A DNA stretch of 64,000 nucleotides from Halodesulfovibrio spirochaetisodalis (GTDB taxonomy: Bacteria > Desulfobacterota > Desulfovibrionia > Desulfovibrionales > Desulfovibrionaceae). This document shows, one piece after another, positions 37,511-47,606 of this stretch. Numbering within the stretch: position 1 is the first letter of the stretch; the number at the start of each line of letters is the position of its first letter. Below the pieces are notes generated by a model. It saw only the letters and a list, made by a program, of their open reading frames with translations. It was not told where the DNA came from and did not search any database. Position numbers and translations under genes: made by a program. The stretch spans positions 1-64,000 of the forward strand of contig NZ_JXMS01000012.1 of the NCBI RefSeq assembly GCF_001672295.1, written 5' to 3'.

Positions 37511-38557
37511 CTAGTCGAATACTGTTGTGTCTTTTACACCAAGAAGGTCACGTTTGATAAGCTCTTCTGCAATCTGAACGGTGTTGAGTGCAGCACCCTT
37601 ACGGATGTTGTCTGCGACAATCCACATATTCAGACCGTTTTCGATGGTTTCATCTTCACGGATTCGGCCAACGTAGGTGTCGTCCTGTCCTGCAGCATCG
37701 ATAGGCATCGGGTAGATTTTTTCGCCAGGGTTATCAAGCACTGTAACGCCCGGTGCCTGTGTCAGAATCGCACGTGCTTCCGCAGGAGTGATTTTCTGTG
37801 TTGTCTCAATATTCACAGATTCACTGTGACCGTAAAATACAGGAATACGTACACATGTTGCGGTCACTTTTACGGAAGGGTCATTGAAGATCTTAATGGT
37901 TTCGTTAACCATCTTCATTTCTTCTTTGGTGTAGTCGTTGTCCATGAAGACATCAATTTGTGGAAGTGCGTTAAACGCAATCTGGTGCGGGTACACTTCT
38001 GCTTCCGGTGTCTGCATGTTGAACAGCTGACGGATCTGGGTTTCAAGCTCTGTAATCGCTTTTTGACCGGAACCGGATACTGCCTGATAGGTGGAAACAA
38101 CGATACGTTTAATCTTGGCGGTGTCGTGCAGTGGCTTAAGCGCAACCATCATCTGAATGGTAGAGCAGTTCGGGTTTGCAATAATCCCGTTATGCGAATC
38201 AAGCGCTTCGGAGTTCACTTCCGGTACTACCAGCGGGCAGCGGTCGTCCATACGCCAAGCGCTGGAGTTGTCTACAACAACACAGCCTGCTTTGGCAGCA
38301 ACTGGTGCATACTTTTCAGACGTGGAACCACCGGCGGAAAAGAGCGCAATATCAACGCCGTCAAAAGAGTCTTCAGTCAGTTCTTTGACTGTAAGTTCAC
38401 CACCCGCAAACGGTACTGTGGTGCCTGCGGATCGTGCAGATGCAAGGGCAATAACTTCGGTTGCCGGAAAATCACGGCCTTCCAGTACGGAAAGCATTTC
38501 CCGCCCTACAGCACCTGTGGCACCGACAACGGCAACCACTAAACGATCTTTACTCAT
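37511..38557 (-). CDS. asd: Aspartate-semialdehyde dehydrogenase
   Basis: A 348-residue NADPH enzyme reducing aspartyl phosphate to the semialdehyde on the route to lysine, threonine, methionine and diaminopimelate. The NADP loop VVGATGAVGREM, active-site Cys131 in NPNCSTIQM and the substrate region CVRIPVFYGHSESV are present. The ATG at 38557 has AAGGAGAG upstream; an earlier in-frame ATG lacks one. Confidence 0.96.
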   Translation of the reverse strand: MSKDRLVVAVVGATGAVGREMLSVLEGRDFPATEVIALASARSAGTTVPFAGGELTVKELTEDSFDGVDIALFSAGGSTSEKYAPVAAKAGCVVVDNSSAWRMDDRCPLVVPEVNSEALDSHNGIIANPNCSTIQMMVALKPLHDTAKIKRIVVSTYQAVSGSGQKAITELETQIRQLFNMQTPEAEVYPHQIAFNALPQIDVFMDNDYTKEEMKMVNETIKIFNDPSVKVTATCVRIPVFYGHSESVNIETTQKITPAEARAILTQAPGVTVLDNPGEKIYPMPIDAAGQDDTYVGRIREDETIENGLNMWIVADNIRKGAALNTVQIAEELIKRDLLGVKDTTVFD

Positions 38558-38632
38558 GTAAACTCTCCTTGAGCACATAGAAATTAGGTAACAGTCGGTA
38601 CATAGATAGTAACGGAAACCGCCATTCCCGTG

Positions 38633-39046
38633 TTATGCTGCACCTTTTTGTATTAAAAACTCGGCCATTTTCCGATCTATTCCATTGATATGATTGAACC
38701 ACCAGTCTGTGAGGTAGTCCAGAAGCTCCGGAGTAATGTCTGCTTTATCATTCAGGTAATCAAGCAGGAATCCGATTGCGTTAGAGAAGAATTCTCTATG
38801 CTGTTCCAGATGTTCCTGAAAGTCTGGCAGCTCGTCACGGTACGAACTCATTAAGTCGGCTTCCGTCGCAAAATGCATGTGCGCATAATCGTTCACTTTA
38901 TGTATGAGCGAACAAAGCACGGAGTTTTCTTCTCCGTCCATGTATGCATAGTACAAAGTGTTGATAATCTGCGTTAGTTCGGCATGTTGTGTATCAATAA
39001 CATCAATACCGGTATTCATTGAGGAGTTCCATTCGAACGTCGCCAT
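38633..39046 (-). CDS. Bacteriohemerythrin
   Basis: A 137-residue single-domain oxygen-binding diiron protein. The ligand pattern is complete: DTQHAELTQIIN, HMHFATEADLM, HLEQHREFF and WWFNHINGIDRK. In related bacteria such proteins store or deliver oxygen or act in oxygen sensing, which fits the flavodiiron protein elsewhere in the window. AGGAGA precedes the ATG. Confidence 0.93.
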   Translation of the reverse strand: MATFEWNSSMNTGIDVIDTQHAELTQIINTLYYAYMDGEENSVLCSLIHKVNDYAHMHFATEADLMSSYRDELPDFQEHLEQHREFFSNAIGFLLDYLNDKADITPELLDYLTDWWFNHINGIDRKMAEFLIQKGAA

Positions 39047-39167
39047 GCATATCTCCTGAATAGCATCCCTTTCGGAAAGGGCTAGGTGTTCCTTATTAAT
39101 CTTCTTTCACCGCGAGACAATAGGACAACAATGCTACTAATTCAATCAGTAATATATGGTGAATGTT

Positions 39168-39611
39168 TTAATAGCGATTTATGAGGTATACGCCGCAGAT
39201 GAGCAATACTACACCAATTATGCGCATAACTGTAACCGGACGGAGCGGGTAACCTACAAGCCCGTAGTGATCAAAAATAATGGATGCAAGAAGCTGGCCG
39301 CAAATGAGCAGAGACATCATGGCAAGGGCACCGATGCGCGGTGCAAGGTAGGTTAGTGTTGTGACTATAACAGCACCCAGTAGTCCACCAATCCAGGCAT
39401 ACCAAGGTGCTGTAGAAGAGGTCAGAGAAGGAAGCGGGGTACGGGATACAAGAATAAGAATCCCTAATGCTACTGTGCCGAGAAAAAAGGAAAATAGTGA
39501 TGAAAGAGGTGCACTTTTGCTCCAGTGCAGAGTGAGCAGCGCATTCATTCCCATTTGCAGTGGGATAAATGTACCGGCGCAGAGTGCCAGAAACATAAGC
39601 AAAGCATGCAT
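39168..39611 (-). CDS. YdcZ/DUF606-type small DMT membrane protein
   Basis: A 147-residue protein with five hydrophobic segments and family landmarks AGTFIPLQMGMNALL, PWYAWIGGLLGAVIVTT and IGALAMMSLLICGQLLASIIFDHYG. It is half the size of EamA transporters and probably works as a dimer. The substrate is unknown. It is transcribed alone on the minus strand. Confidence 0.82.
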   Translation of the reverse strand: MHALLMFLALCAGTFIPLQMGMNALLTLHWSKSAPLSSLFSFFLGTVALGILILVSRTPLPSLTSSTAPWYAWIGGLLGAVIVTTLTYLAPRIGALAMMSLLICGQLLASIIFDHYGLVGYPLRPVTVMRIIGVVLLICGVYLINRY

Positions 39612-39736
39612 GGAAGCCCCTTTGAGACAGCGTATCCTTCCAGTATGATTTTGCGCAGAGACTTGCCCCGAAAAATGGAACTACATACTTTGCACTGCTT
39701 GCTGACAAAGAGGTGATGACGGTACTGGCTGGAATA

Positions 39737-40129
39737 CTATGCGAACGTTGTTAATGCCTGCACAATAGGAATGTCTGCTTCAAGGAATGTAAGTTTGCAT
39801 GCCTCTTCCGGTGAAACCCACTGTACAGTGTGACCTTCTTGAGGGGCAATTGTACCTGTAAACGAGGTTATGTGAAAGAAAAGAAGCGTAACAATAAGCT
39901 CCTCATACTCGTGGGTGACGGTCTGCCAGTACTCCCATTTGGTGGGGGTGATATCGAGCTCTTCCTGAAATTCGCGCACCAGTGCAGCGTCCGGCGTTTC
40001 TTCCGGCTCAATTTTTCCACCGGGGAATTCCCAGAATCCCCCGAAAGGCGCAGTATCCGGTCTGCGTGCGGCAAGATAGCGATCATTATCCCACACAATT
40101 CCGGCAACAACGGTGATGGCTTTTTTCAT
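39737..40129 (-). CDS. Nudix hydrolase, MutT-like
   Basis: A 130-residue pyrophosphohydrolase. The Nudix box GKIEPEETPDAALVREFQEE carries all the metal-binding glutamates. YLAARRPDTAPFGGFWEFPGG resembles MutT-type 8-oxo-dGTPases, though the substrate is not proven. The ATG lies 2 nt past the ABC-F stop, and translation is probably coupled. Confidence 0.87.
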   Translation of the reverse strand: MKKAITVVAGIVWDNDRYLAARRPDTAPFGGFWEFPGGKIEPEETPDAALVREFQEELDITPTKWEYWQTVTHEYEELIVTLLFFHITSFTGTIAPQEGHTVQWVSPEEACKLTFLEADIPIVQALTTFA

Positions 40130-40131
40130 CG

Positions 40132-42096
40132 TTATACCGCCAATGTTTCCCGTTGTTTCTCCAGTTCGTTGATTTCCATTTCCAGCTCACCCATCTTTTC
40201 CATAAGGGTTTCGCTGTCGTTCTGGAGTTGTCCGAAGCGCTTGAGTGCGTCCTGCATGGCTGCTGAATTAGCAAAGAATTCAGGATCAGCCATTTGCGTC
40301 TCAAGCTCTCCTTGTTCTTCCAGCATGAACATAAGCTCTTCTTCCATTTTTTCGTACTTCTGCTGTTTCGGTTTAAGTTCTTTATAAATACGGTTGCGCA
40401 GTTCCGCCTGTTCGCGCTTGAGGCGTTTTTGTTCTTCTCTGCTTAGCCCGCCGCCAGCAGTTGCCTCTTTTGACTTTCCAGCAGCAAGGGCATTTTGATT
40501 TTTACGGTATGCGTCGTACTCATCAAAGCCGCGTTCATGCACAGTAAGGCCGTTGGGAGAAAGGCTCCACAACTGATCAGCCACTTCTTTTAGCAGGTAG
40601 CGGTCGTGGGCAACCATCAGGATTGTGCCCTCAAAGGAGGCGAGAGCTTCAATAAGAGCCTCACGGGATTCAAGGTCAAGATGGTTTGTCGGTTCGTCGA
40701 GAACAAGAAAGTTGCAACGGGAAAGAAATAGGATCGCCATCATGAGGCGGCTTTTTTCACCACCGGAAAGCTCTCCCACAACTCGTTCAAAGTAACTTTG
40801 TCCAAGCATAAACAGACCGAGAACAGACATAAGCTCTTCTTCGGTTGTTTTAGGGTCAGACAGTCTGCGGATTTCGTTAAGCACAGTATTCTGTGCATTC
40901 AGCGTATCAAGCTGATGCTGGGAGAAGTAGCCCATCTTTGCTTTGGAAGCCATCATGATGGAACCGCTGTTCTTTTCTAGACGTCCGGCGATAAGCTTGA
41001 GCAGAGTGGATTTACCGCAGCCGTTTGCTCCTACAAGGGCAATCTTTTGACCACGGTACAGTTGAAATTCTAAATTTGACCAGAGAGTTACCCCGTCCGG
41101 GTATGTAAAGCCGAGGTTGTCTACGCTGAGGATGAGCTTTTCAGCAGGGGCAGGCTCTGGCCATGAAAAAGCAAGCTGTTTACGTTTGGACTCAAACTTG
41201 ATTCCATCAAGCTCTTTTTGCAGGCGTTGCGCCATTTTTTGTTTGGAACTTGCCTGTCGAGCCTTGGTAGCTTTGGCTTTGAAACGGCGGACAAAGTCCA
41301 TGTTGTGTGCAATGCTTTCTTGTAACTTGGCTGCCTCACGTTCTTTTTGAGCTTCAATCTCTTCTTGAATCACGAGAAACTGCGTGAAGTTGCCTTTACG
41401 GAATGCTGGCTTGTTACCGCCAAGGTACAGAATGTGGTTCCCCACTTTATCCATGAAAAATCTGTCGTGAGCTACGAATATGAGCACACCCTGATAATCC
41501 AGCAGGAAGTTTTCCAGCCATTCTACAGCATCGAGGTCAAGGTGGTTTGTCGGTTCGTCAAGAAGCAGTACATCGGCTCCTGCAGTAAGAACGCGGGCAA
41601 GCTTGGCACGTTCGCGCCAGCCACCGGAAAGTTCACGCATGGACTTGAGCCACTTGTCTTCGCTGAAACCGAGACCAGTGAGCACCGTTTTTGCTCTATG
41701 CTCCGGATTGTGGCCGTAAATTTGTTCTAATTCAGCCTGACGTATTCCAAGACGTTTGAGCGCGGTTTCATCTTGAGCCTGACTTGCGGCCTCCCATTCT
41801 TCCCAGAAATCATTCCAGTCCGGTAATACTTCAAGTACCCAGCTGAGCAGTGGGAGATCCAGCAGTGATTCGTCCATTTCCTGTTGGACAAATCCTAACC
41901 GGCATCCTTTGGGCAGCAGCACACGTCCGGAATCAACCGAAGTAATTCCAGCAACCATTTTAAGAAGTGTTGACTTACCGCACCCGTTAGGGCCGCAAAC
42001 ACATAGGCGTGTACCATCCGCAATGTCTAATGAAAACTGAGGGATGATCTCTTCGCCGCCGTAAAATTTGGATATATTATCTAATGTAATGCTCAT
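40132..42096 (-). CDS. ABC-F family ATPase (ribosome-associated)
   Basis: A 654-residue soluble protein with two ABC domains: Walker A GPNGCGKSTLLKM and GANGCGKSTLLKL, signatures LSGGWRERAKLA and LSGGEKSRLMMA, and Walker B VLLLDEPTNHLDL and VLDEPTNHLDL. A charged linker joins them, and a coiled-coil C-terminal tail follows at about residues 555-650. There are no membrane segments, so this is an ABC-F translation factor (Uup/YheS-like) rather than a transporter. It forms an operon with the Nudix gene. Confidence 0.92.
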   Translation of the reverse strand: MSITLDNISKFYGGEEIIPQFSLDIADGTRLCVCGPNGCGKSTLLKMVAGITSVDSGRVLLPKGCRLGFVQQEMDESLLDLPLLSWVLEVLPDWNDFWEEWEAASQAQDETALKRLGIRQAELEQIYGHNPEHRAKTVLTGLGFSEDKWLKSMRELSGGWRERAKLARVLTAGADVLLLDEPTNHLDLDAVEWLENFLLDYQGVLIFVAHDRFFMDKVGNHILYLGGNKPAFRKGNFTQFLVIQEEIEAQKEREAAKLQESIAHNMDFVRRFKAKATKARQASSKQKMAQRLQKELDGIKFESKRKQLAFSWPEPAPAEKLILSVDNLGFTYPDGVTLWSNLEFQLYRGQKIALVGANGCGKSTLLKLIAGRLEKNSGSIMMASKAKMGYFSQHQLDTLNAQNTVLNEIRRLSDPKTTEEELMSVLGLFMLGQSYFERVVGELSGGEKSRLMMAILFLSRCNFLVLDEPTNHLDLESREALIEALASFEGTILMVAHDRYLLKEVADQLWSLSPNGLTVHERGFDEYDAYRKNQNALAAGKSKEATAGGGLSREEQKRLKREQAELRNRIYKELKPKQQKYEKMEEELMFMLEEQGELETQMADPEFFANSAAMQDALKRFGQLQNDSETLMEKMGELEMEINELEKQRETLAV

Positions 42097-42151
42097 AATG
42101 TTCTCGCGAGAAGCCTCGAATACCAGATGATGTATTGAAAGACCAGTATGG

Positions 42152-42264
42152 CTTCAGATGGGTGAGAAATTAGTACGTTGCTCCGTTATTTCTCAAAGTC
42201 GATCCTGCTTCGCTTTTGCGTTTTCTTGCGCCTTGCACTGTACTAGTTTCTCACCTATCTGAAG
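42152..42264. repeat. Inverted repeat with 25-bp arms between divergent genes
   Basis: The arm at 42152-42176 (CTTCAGATGGGTGAGAAATT...) is repeated inverted at 42240-42264 with two differences, one G-T type on either strand. The 63-nt centre has no gene. It lies between the ABC-F gene and the flavin reductase gene. It could be a transcribed hairpin or a small palindromic element. Confidence 0.6.
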
Positions 42265-42331
42265 GTAGGGGCGAGTAAACTCATTTTATGAAAACACAAT
42301 AACTTTTTAGCGACAGTGAAGGAGCAGTACA

Positions 42332-42922
42332 GTGATTTTAGGAGTAGAAGGTAGCCCGAGGCGGGGAGGAAATTCGTATTCCATGCTTACCATGTTTTCT
42401 GAACACTGTACTCGGGAGGGAATGTCGTTTTTTGATGTTCACCTGCGTGATTACAGGTATGAGCCATGCGTAGGATGTGAACGGTGCAGGAAAGATAAAA
42501 TCTGTACAAAGTTCACTGACGGAATGACATTATTGTATCCGAAGATTCAAGAATCTAAGGGGCTGGTACTGATTTCCCCTGTGCATAATTATAACGTAAC
42601 AGCTTGGGTAAAAGGGTTTATCGACAGATTCTACTGTTATTACGATTTTACTAAAGATCGTCCTCGAGGTTGGTCCAGCAGGCTTGCAGGGCAAGGGCGA
42701 AAAGCTGTGATCGGAGCCATTGCAGAGCAGGAAACAGAAGCGGATATGGGCATTGCTATGGATGCCATGCGTATGCCGCTGGAGGCCTTGGGCTTTGAGG
42801 TCGTGGCAGAACTTCCAGTGCTTAATATTTTCGATGCAGGGCATATTAAGAAAAATGATGTTGCTGTTAACCAAATTGCTGAGGCGGCACAAAAATTGGT
42901 AACCTCATTACGCAGTTCATAG
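42332..42922 (+). CDS. NAD(P)H-dependent FMN reductase/flavodoxin-like protein
   Basis: A 196-residue flavodoxin-fold protein. The FMN phosphate loop is GSPRRGGNS, a cysteine cluster CVGCERCRKDKIC follows, then SPVHNYNVTAWVKGFIDRF. Relatives include iron-sulfur flavoproteins of anaerobes and NADPH-dependent FMN reductases; the partner is unknown. The start is GTG at 42332 with AGGAG upstream. It is transcribed alone and ends at a strong terminator. Confidence 0.82.
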   Translation: MILGVEGSPRRGGNSYSMLTMFSEHCTREGMSFFDVHLRDYRYEPCVGCERCRKDKICTKFTDGMTLLYPKIQESKGLVLISPVHNYNVTAWVKGFIDRFYCYYDFTKDRPRGWSSRLAGQGRKAVIGAIAEQETEADMGIAMDAMRMPLEALGFEVVAELPVLNIFDAGHIKKNDVAVNQIAEAAQKLVTSLRSS

Positions 42923-42973
42923 CTACACTATAATTCTGACAGATGCCGCTCTGGTATCTGTGTTTTGAACTAA

Positions 42974-43032
42974 AAAAGAGGCGTACAGAGTATTTTTGAG
43001 AATTTCTCAAAATGGCTCTGTACGCCTCTTTT
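42974..43032 (+). terminator. Strong terminator
   Basis: A 17-bp perfect outer stem, AAAAGAGGCGTACAGAG against its complement, with an inner palindrome TTTTGAGAATTTCTCAAAA, followed by T-rich sequence. It separates the reductase gene from the second flagellar operon. Confidence 0.9.
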
Positions 43033-43074
43033 CCTTTGTTTATCCACCTGTTGCGCACGCTGCTTCCGCGCCTT

Positions 43075-43089
43075 TGGCGCATGTTTTGC
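43075..43089 (+). promoter_or_regulatory. Sigma-54-type promoter of the flgF operon
   Basis: TGGCGC-N5-TTGC fits the -24/-12 consensus, with GG and GC exactly 10 nt apart. It lies 41 nt before the flgF ATG and resembles the promoter found before flgB. Confidence 0.72.
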
Positions 43090-43130
43090 AATTCCCCTTC
43101 TGACAGAAATTCCACTTGGGAGGAAACGTC

Positions 43131-43913
43131 ATGCAAAGCAGTGTGTATAGCGCCCTATTCGGTGCTCTTACAAATGAACACCGTCTCAATAATATCAGTA
43201 ACAATTTAGCTAACATAAATACAACAGGCTACAAGCGTGACACCCTTGCCTTTAAGGACACCTTTGTCATGTTTGCCCATGATCAGATTATGGAACCTGT
43301 GGCAAATGTTCGCTCAGAAAAGTTGTTCCCGGAGCCTAAGCTCATGGCAAAGCCGCGTATTGCAGTGGCTCAGACCGATTTTTCGCCGGGAGCAGTAAAA
43401 CTTACTGGAGGCCCTTTGGATATGGCAATCCACGGGGAAGGTTTCTTTAAAATCCAAACTCCTGACGGTGAGTATCTGACCCGTAACGGCAAGTTCCGTC
43501 AAAGCACTGACGGCACCTTGGTTACTGACAGAGGCTACCCTGTACTCGGTGATGGCGGGCCTATTGAATTGCCACGTAACGCAAAAGTTATTGTTGGTGA
43601 AAGAGGTGAGGTCTACGCAAACAATGTGCAGGTGGGGCAGCTTCAGCTGGTTACCTATGATGATTTGAAAAGTTTGGAAAAGCTCGGACAGAACTTGTTC
43701 AGAGTTCGTGATGGCTCCAATGCAGCAGAGCAGCCAGCAGCAACCGCTTCTATTCAGCAGGGTGCTCTTGAGTCAGCAAACGTGGAGGTCGTTTCAGAAA
43801 TGGTAAACATGATTGAAGCGCACCGCCAGTTCGAAGCCTATACCAAAGTTATGAAAGCCAGCAGCGAACTGGATAAAAACTCAACGCAACGCCTTGGTAA
43901 ATCCAGCGCGTAG
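43131..43913 (+). CDS. flgF: Flagellar proximal rod protein FlgF
   Basis: A 260-residue rod protein with the N-terminal motif NNISNNLANINTTGYKR (about residues 17-33), a central domain and the C-terminal helix SEMVNMIEAHRQFEAYTKVMK. GGGAGGAAA precedes the ATG at 43131. It is the first gene of the second flagellar operon. Confidence 0.93.
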   Translation: MQSSVYSALFGALTNEHRLNNISNNLANINTTGYKRDTLAFKDTFVMFAHDQIMEPVANVRSEKLFPEPKLMAKPRIAVAQTDFSPGAVKLTGGPLDMAIHGEGFFKIQTPDGEYLTRNGKFRQSTDGTLVTDRGYPVLGDGGPIELPRNAKVIVGERGEVYANNVQVGQLQLVTYDDLKSLEKLGQNLFRVRDGSNAAEQPAATASIQQGALESANVEVVSEMVNMIEAHRQFEAYTKVMKASSELDKNSTQRLGKSSA

Positions 43914-43933
43914 TTTATCGGAGGATACTAGTT

Positions 43934-44716
43934 ATGATGCGTTCCCTTTGGACCTCTGCGTCCGGTATGTACGCCCAGCAGTTGAACATTGATACTATTT
44001 CTAACAACCTTGCAAACGTAAATACCATCAGCTTTAAGAAGAGCCGCGCAGAATTTGAAGATCTTATGTATCAGTCCATGAAGATCGCCGGTTCTCCTAC
44101 AGGTGACAACGGGCAGGTTCCAACTCCTGTTCAGGTTGGTATGGGTGTTCGTCCGGCAAGTGCACATAAGTTCTTCACTCAGGGTGATTTCCAGAATACC
44201 ACAAACCCGCTTGATTTTGCCATCGAAGGCGAAGGCTTTTTCCAGGTAGAGGTGAACGGTGAGCTTCGTTACACCCGTGCCGGTGCATTCAAGCTGGATA
44301 AAGACGGAACTGTTGTGACTTCCAACGGCTACAAACTCCAGCCGGAATTTGTTGTGCCGCAAAATACTAAAAGCATCACCCTTGGTGAGAAAGGCCGTCT
44401 CGTAGCTCTTGATTCCCAGGGCAATGAATTAGCTGCTGCGGATATTCCGCTGTACTCTTTCATCAACCCTGCCGGTCTCGATCCACTCGGTCGTAATATT
44501 TATGCACAGACACAAGCTTCTGGTGATGCAGTAGAGAACGTGGCCGGTGAAAACGGTACGGGCACTCTTGCTCAGGGCTTCCTTGAGATGTCCAACGTAA
44601 AGATCGTTGACGAAATGGTAAATATGATCGTTGGTCAGCGTGCATACGAGATGAACTCAAAATCAATCCAGACATCTGACTCAATGTTGAAGCTTGCATC
44701 ACAGCTCAAAAGTTAG
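43934..44716 (+). CDS. flgG: Flagellar distal rod protein FlgG
   Basis: A 260-residue rod protein with NLANVNTISFKKSRAEFEDL near the start and the C-terminal VDEMVNMIVGQRAYEMNSKSIQTSD. It follows flgF by 20 nt with GGAGG upstream. Confidence 0.96.
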   Translation: MMRSLWTSASGMYAQQLNIDTISNNLANVNTISFKKSRAEFEDLMYQSMKIAGSPTGDNGQVPTPVQVGMGVRPASAHKFFTQGDFQNTTNPLDFAIEGEGFFQVEVNGELRYTRAGAFKLDKDGTVVTSNGYKLQPEFVVPQNTKSITLGEKGRLVALDSQGNELAAADIPLYSFINPAGLDPLGRNIYAQTQASGDAVENVAGENGTGTLAQGFLEMSNVKIVDEMVNMIVGQRAYEMNSKSIQTSDSMLKLASQLKS

Positions 44717-44739
44717 CGTAGCCCATTCGGAGTATGCGT

Positions 44740-45738
44740 ATGCGTAATATAATTGTCATTTCCATGCAGCGGATAACGCTCTGCTGCATGGCTGTATGGA
44801 TGCTGGCAATGGCGACTACTGCTGTTGCTGCAGAGGCTGACTGGCACTTTACAGTATTTCCTGCTGCAATCGTGAAGGGAGACACTGTACTGCTTGGCGA
44901 GATCGCACAACCTTCCGGTGATATTTCGGAGGAGTCCTGGCAGAATCTTGCAAAAAAGAAGCTGTGGCCTGCACCGAACAGAGTTGGACGGCCTATGGCT
45001 ATTACACGTCCGAAATTGCGCAATGCGTTACAGCGCTACCTTGGTAAGATGGCTTCAAAAGCTGTGTTGCCCGGTTCCATTGCTCTTCAGCGTGGTGGAA
45101 AGGTTGTGCAGAAGAATACGCTCTCGCAAATGGTTTCACGATCTATCACTAATGCTACGCAGCAGTTGGATGGTGAAGCAGTCTTGCGTGATATGACTAT
45201 TCCGAATTTTATATTTCTTCGTGATGCAAAAAACCGTCTTGATATTGAACCGCTCAGAACTGTTGATGCCGGACGTATAGCAATCAGGTTCATGGAGCTT
45301 GATCCGAACGGAAAGGTAGTACGTCGCGTCAATGGCGGTGCGTTTTTAGACTTATGGGTAACTGTGCCTTGCGCAGCTGCACCGTTAAATAGAAACGATA
45401 TTTTGACACCGGAGCAGATTACATACCAGCGCAAGAACTTGGCGTACCTGCGTGGTGATGCGTGGGACGGACGAGGCGGGCCATACAGGGTTACCCGTAC
45501 TCTTGGTGCTGGAACACCGATCTTTGAGCAGGATTTAGAGATTGTACCGGTTGTTACCAAAGGTTCTCGAGTTGCCCTTATCTACAAGGGTAAGGCTATC
45601 CGTTTGTCAGTTGTAGCACTGGCAATGGAAGACGGGCGTACAGGAGAGGTTATTCCGGTTCGCAATTTGCAAAGTAAGAGAACAGTTTACGCAACAGTGT
45701 TGAATGACAGCACGTTGGTTATTGAAAGAAAACGCTAA
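44740..45738 (+). CDS. flgA: P-ring assembly chaperone FlgA
   Basis: A 332-residue periplasmic protein with a signal peptide of about 30 residues (MRNIIVISMQRITLCCMAVW..., cleavage near AVAAEA). Its C-terminal SAF/FlgA domain (ILTPEQITYQRKNLAYLRG, VTKGSRVALIYKGKAIRLSV) helps FlgI assemble the P-ring. Two in-frame ATGs lie 6 nt apart; the second (44740) has GGAG at 7 nt. Confidence 0.9.
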   Translation: MRNIIVISMQRITLCCMAVWMLAMATTAVAAEADWHFTVFPAAIVKGDTVLLGEIAQPSGDISEESWQNLAKKKLWPAPNRVGRPMAITRPKLRNALQRYLGKMASKAVLPGSIALQRGGKVVQKNTLSQMVSRSITNATQQLDGEAVLRDMTIPNFIFLRDAKNRLDIEPLRTVDAGRIAIRFMELDPNGKVVRRVNGGAFLDLWVTVPCAAAPLNRNDILTPEQITYQRKNLAYLRGDAWDGRGGPYRVTRTLGAGTPIFEQDLEIVPVVTKGSRVALIYKGKAIRLSVVALAMEDGRTGEVIPVRNLQSKRTVYATVLNDSTLVIERKR

Positions 45739-45788
45739 ACGTATTGAATTTAGCGGAGATAACAAAGTTTTTGAGTATGAGGTATTCC

Positions 45789-46478
45789 ATGAATATTCGT
45801 TTTTACACTGTCATCATTCTGGCAGCACTCCTGTTAACGGGGTGTCAGGCTGCCAAGGAAAAGCCGGTTCCATCAATGCCGCTGGCAGAACCGCCGCAAT
45901 TGCTTACTCCAGAGATGCAGCAGGCAAATCCGGGCTCTCTTTTCCAGCCAACTAACGCAGATTTCCTGTTTGCAGATAACCGCGCCCGAAGAGTTGGTGA
46001 CATCGTTATGGTGAATATTGTGGAAAATGCCACTGCCAATAACAAGGCAAATACCAAAAGCGACAAAGACTCTTCAATTGATCTCGGCATTGATGCTTTC
46101 TTCGGTAAGTCTTCTGTTCCGGTATTCGGAAAGATTGGTAACCCGATGTTGAAAGCTTCCAGCGGAGTTAAATTTAAGGGTGACGCTGAAACAAAGCGTG
46201 AAAATAAATTTACCGCAACGGTTGCGTGTCGTGTGTTGAAAGTGGGCACAGGGGGAATGCTTCAGATTGAAGGTGTTCGTGAAACTCAGGTGAACGATGA
46301 AACACAGTACCTCATGCTTACAGGTCTTATCCGTGCTCGCGATATCAGAGATGACAACAGCATCCTTTCAACACAGGTTGCTAATGCCCGCATCAAGTAC
46401 TTTGGTGAAGGTGTTGTGTCTGACAAGCAGAAGCCGGGTTGGGGTACACGCCTCATGGATACTATTTGGCCGTTCTAA
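45789..46478 (+). CDS. flgH: Flagellar L-ring lipoprotein FlgH
   Basis: A 229-residue outer-membrane lipoprotein with lipobox LLLTGC at about residues 14-19, then [25 protein letters not shown] and a C-terminal GLIRARDI...[18 protein letters not shown]. It forms the L-ring bushing. The ATG at 45789 is chosen because it gives a normal lipoprotein signal with GAGG upstream. Confidence 0.94.
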   Translation: MNIRFYTVIILAALLLTGCQAAKEKPVPSMPLAEPPQLLTPEMQQANPGSLFQPTNADFLFADNRARRVGDIVMVNIVENATANNKANTKSDKDSSIDLGIDAFFGKSSVPVFGKIGNPMLKASSGVKFKGDAETKRENKFTATVACRVLKVGTGGMLQIEGVRETQVNDETQYLMLTGLIRARDIRDDNSILSTQVANARIKYFGEGVVSDKQKPGWGTRLMDTIWPF

Positions 46479-46495
46479 GACAGGGTGAAATTACT

Positions 46496-47605
46496 ATGAA
46501 ACGTATTCAACACATAGCAGCGCTTTTGATTTTCGCATTCGTTATGGCTGCAGCGCTTCCGCAGGCTGCCAGTGCTGTGCGTATCAAGGATATTGCTGAC
46601 TTTGGCGGCGTCCGAGATAACCAACTTGTAGGATATGGCCTTATCACCGGTCTTAGTGGCACAGGTGACAGTTCCTCTTCTACATTCACTACCCGTGCTG
46701 TTGTGAACATGCTGGAAAAAATGGGCGTGAGCGTAAGTACACGCGACATTAAATCCAAAAACATTGCAGCGGTTATGGTTACTGCAAAACTTCCAGTTTC
46801 TGCAAAACCGGGTTCCCGAATTGACGTAACTGTTTCCAGCCTTGGCGATGCAAAAAGCTTGCTTGGTGGCGTTCTGCTTATGACTCCGCTGAAAGGTATT
46901 GACGGGCAGGTGTATGGTATCGCGCAGGGTGCTGTTGCCATTGGCGGTTTTTCTGCAGAAGGCAAAGCCGCAAAGGTGACAAAGAACATTACCACAGTGG
47001 GGCGTATTCCTAACGGTATGAACGTTGAACGCGCAGTGCCGTTTAAGTTTAATAGCCAGAATACCCTGACCTTGAATATGCACAATCCTGATTTTTCCAC
47101 AACAAATCAGGTTGTAGAAAGTTTGAATATGGCAATTGGCGGTAACTTCGCTTTTGCTAAAGATATTTCCACTATTTCTTTGGATGTGCCTCCGCAGTAC
47201 ATAAACAATATCGTACCGCTCATGGCAGCTATTGAAAATATCGAAGTGAGACCTGACCAGAGAGCTCGTGTTGTTGTTGACGAGAACACAGGCACAGTTG
47301 TTGTGGGTAGCAATGTTACCATTTCACCTGTGGCGATTGCTCACGGTTCCTTGCAGATTGTTGTTCAGGAAGACCAGAAAGTATCGCAGCCTAATCCGTT
47401 CTCACAGGGTAAAACTGTGACAACTCCGCAGACTAACGTACAGGTCAAAGAAAAGAACAAACGTCTGGTTCTGGTAGAAGGTGCAACCTTGAAGGAACTG
47501 ACCGAAGGTTTGAATGCTATCGGCGCTACGCCGCGCGACCTTATCTCTATCCTCAATGCTCTGAAAGCAGCCGGTGCGCTGCATGCGGAACTGGAGGTGA
47601 TCTAA
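46496..47605 (+). CDS. flgI: Flagellar P-ring protein FlgI
   Basis: A 369-residue periplasmic ring protein. The signal peptide ends near [12 protein letters not shown], and the conserved [19 protein letters not shown] follows. AGGGTGA precedes the ATG. Its last codons contain GGAGGTGATC, the near-complete Shine-Dalgarno of the next gene. Confidence 0.97.
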   Translation: MKRIQHIAALLIFAFVMAAALPQAASAVRIKDIADFGGVRDNQLVGYGLITGLSGTGDSSSSTFTTRAVVNMLEKMGVSVSTRDIKSKNIAAVMVTAKLPVSAKPGSRIDVTVSSLGDAKSLLGGVLLMTPLKGIDGQVYGIAQGAVAIGGFSAEGKAAKVTKNITTVGRIPNGMNVERAVPFKFNSQNTLTLNMHNPDFSTTNQVVESLNMAIGGNFAFAKDISTISLDVPPQYINNIVPLMAAIENIEVRPDQRARVVVDENTGTVVVGSNVTISPVAIAHGSLQIVVQEDQKVSQPNPFSQGKTVTTPQTNVQVKEKNKRLVLVEGATLKELTEGLNAIGATPRDLISILNALKAAGALHAELEVI

Positions 47606-47606
47606 G

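Noticed and set aside
37274-38542. Open frame of 422 codons opposite asd and the aminotransferase
   Set aside because: Antisense shadow rich in Cys, Phe and His; it spans two well-supported genes on the other strand.
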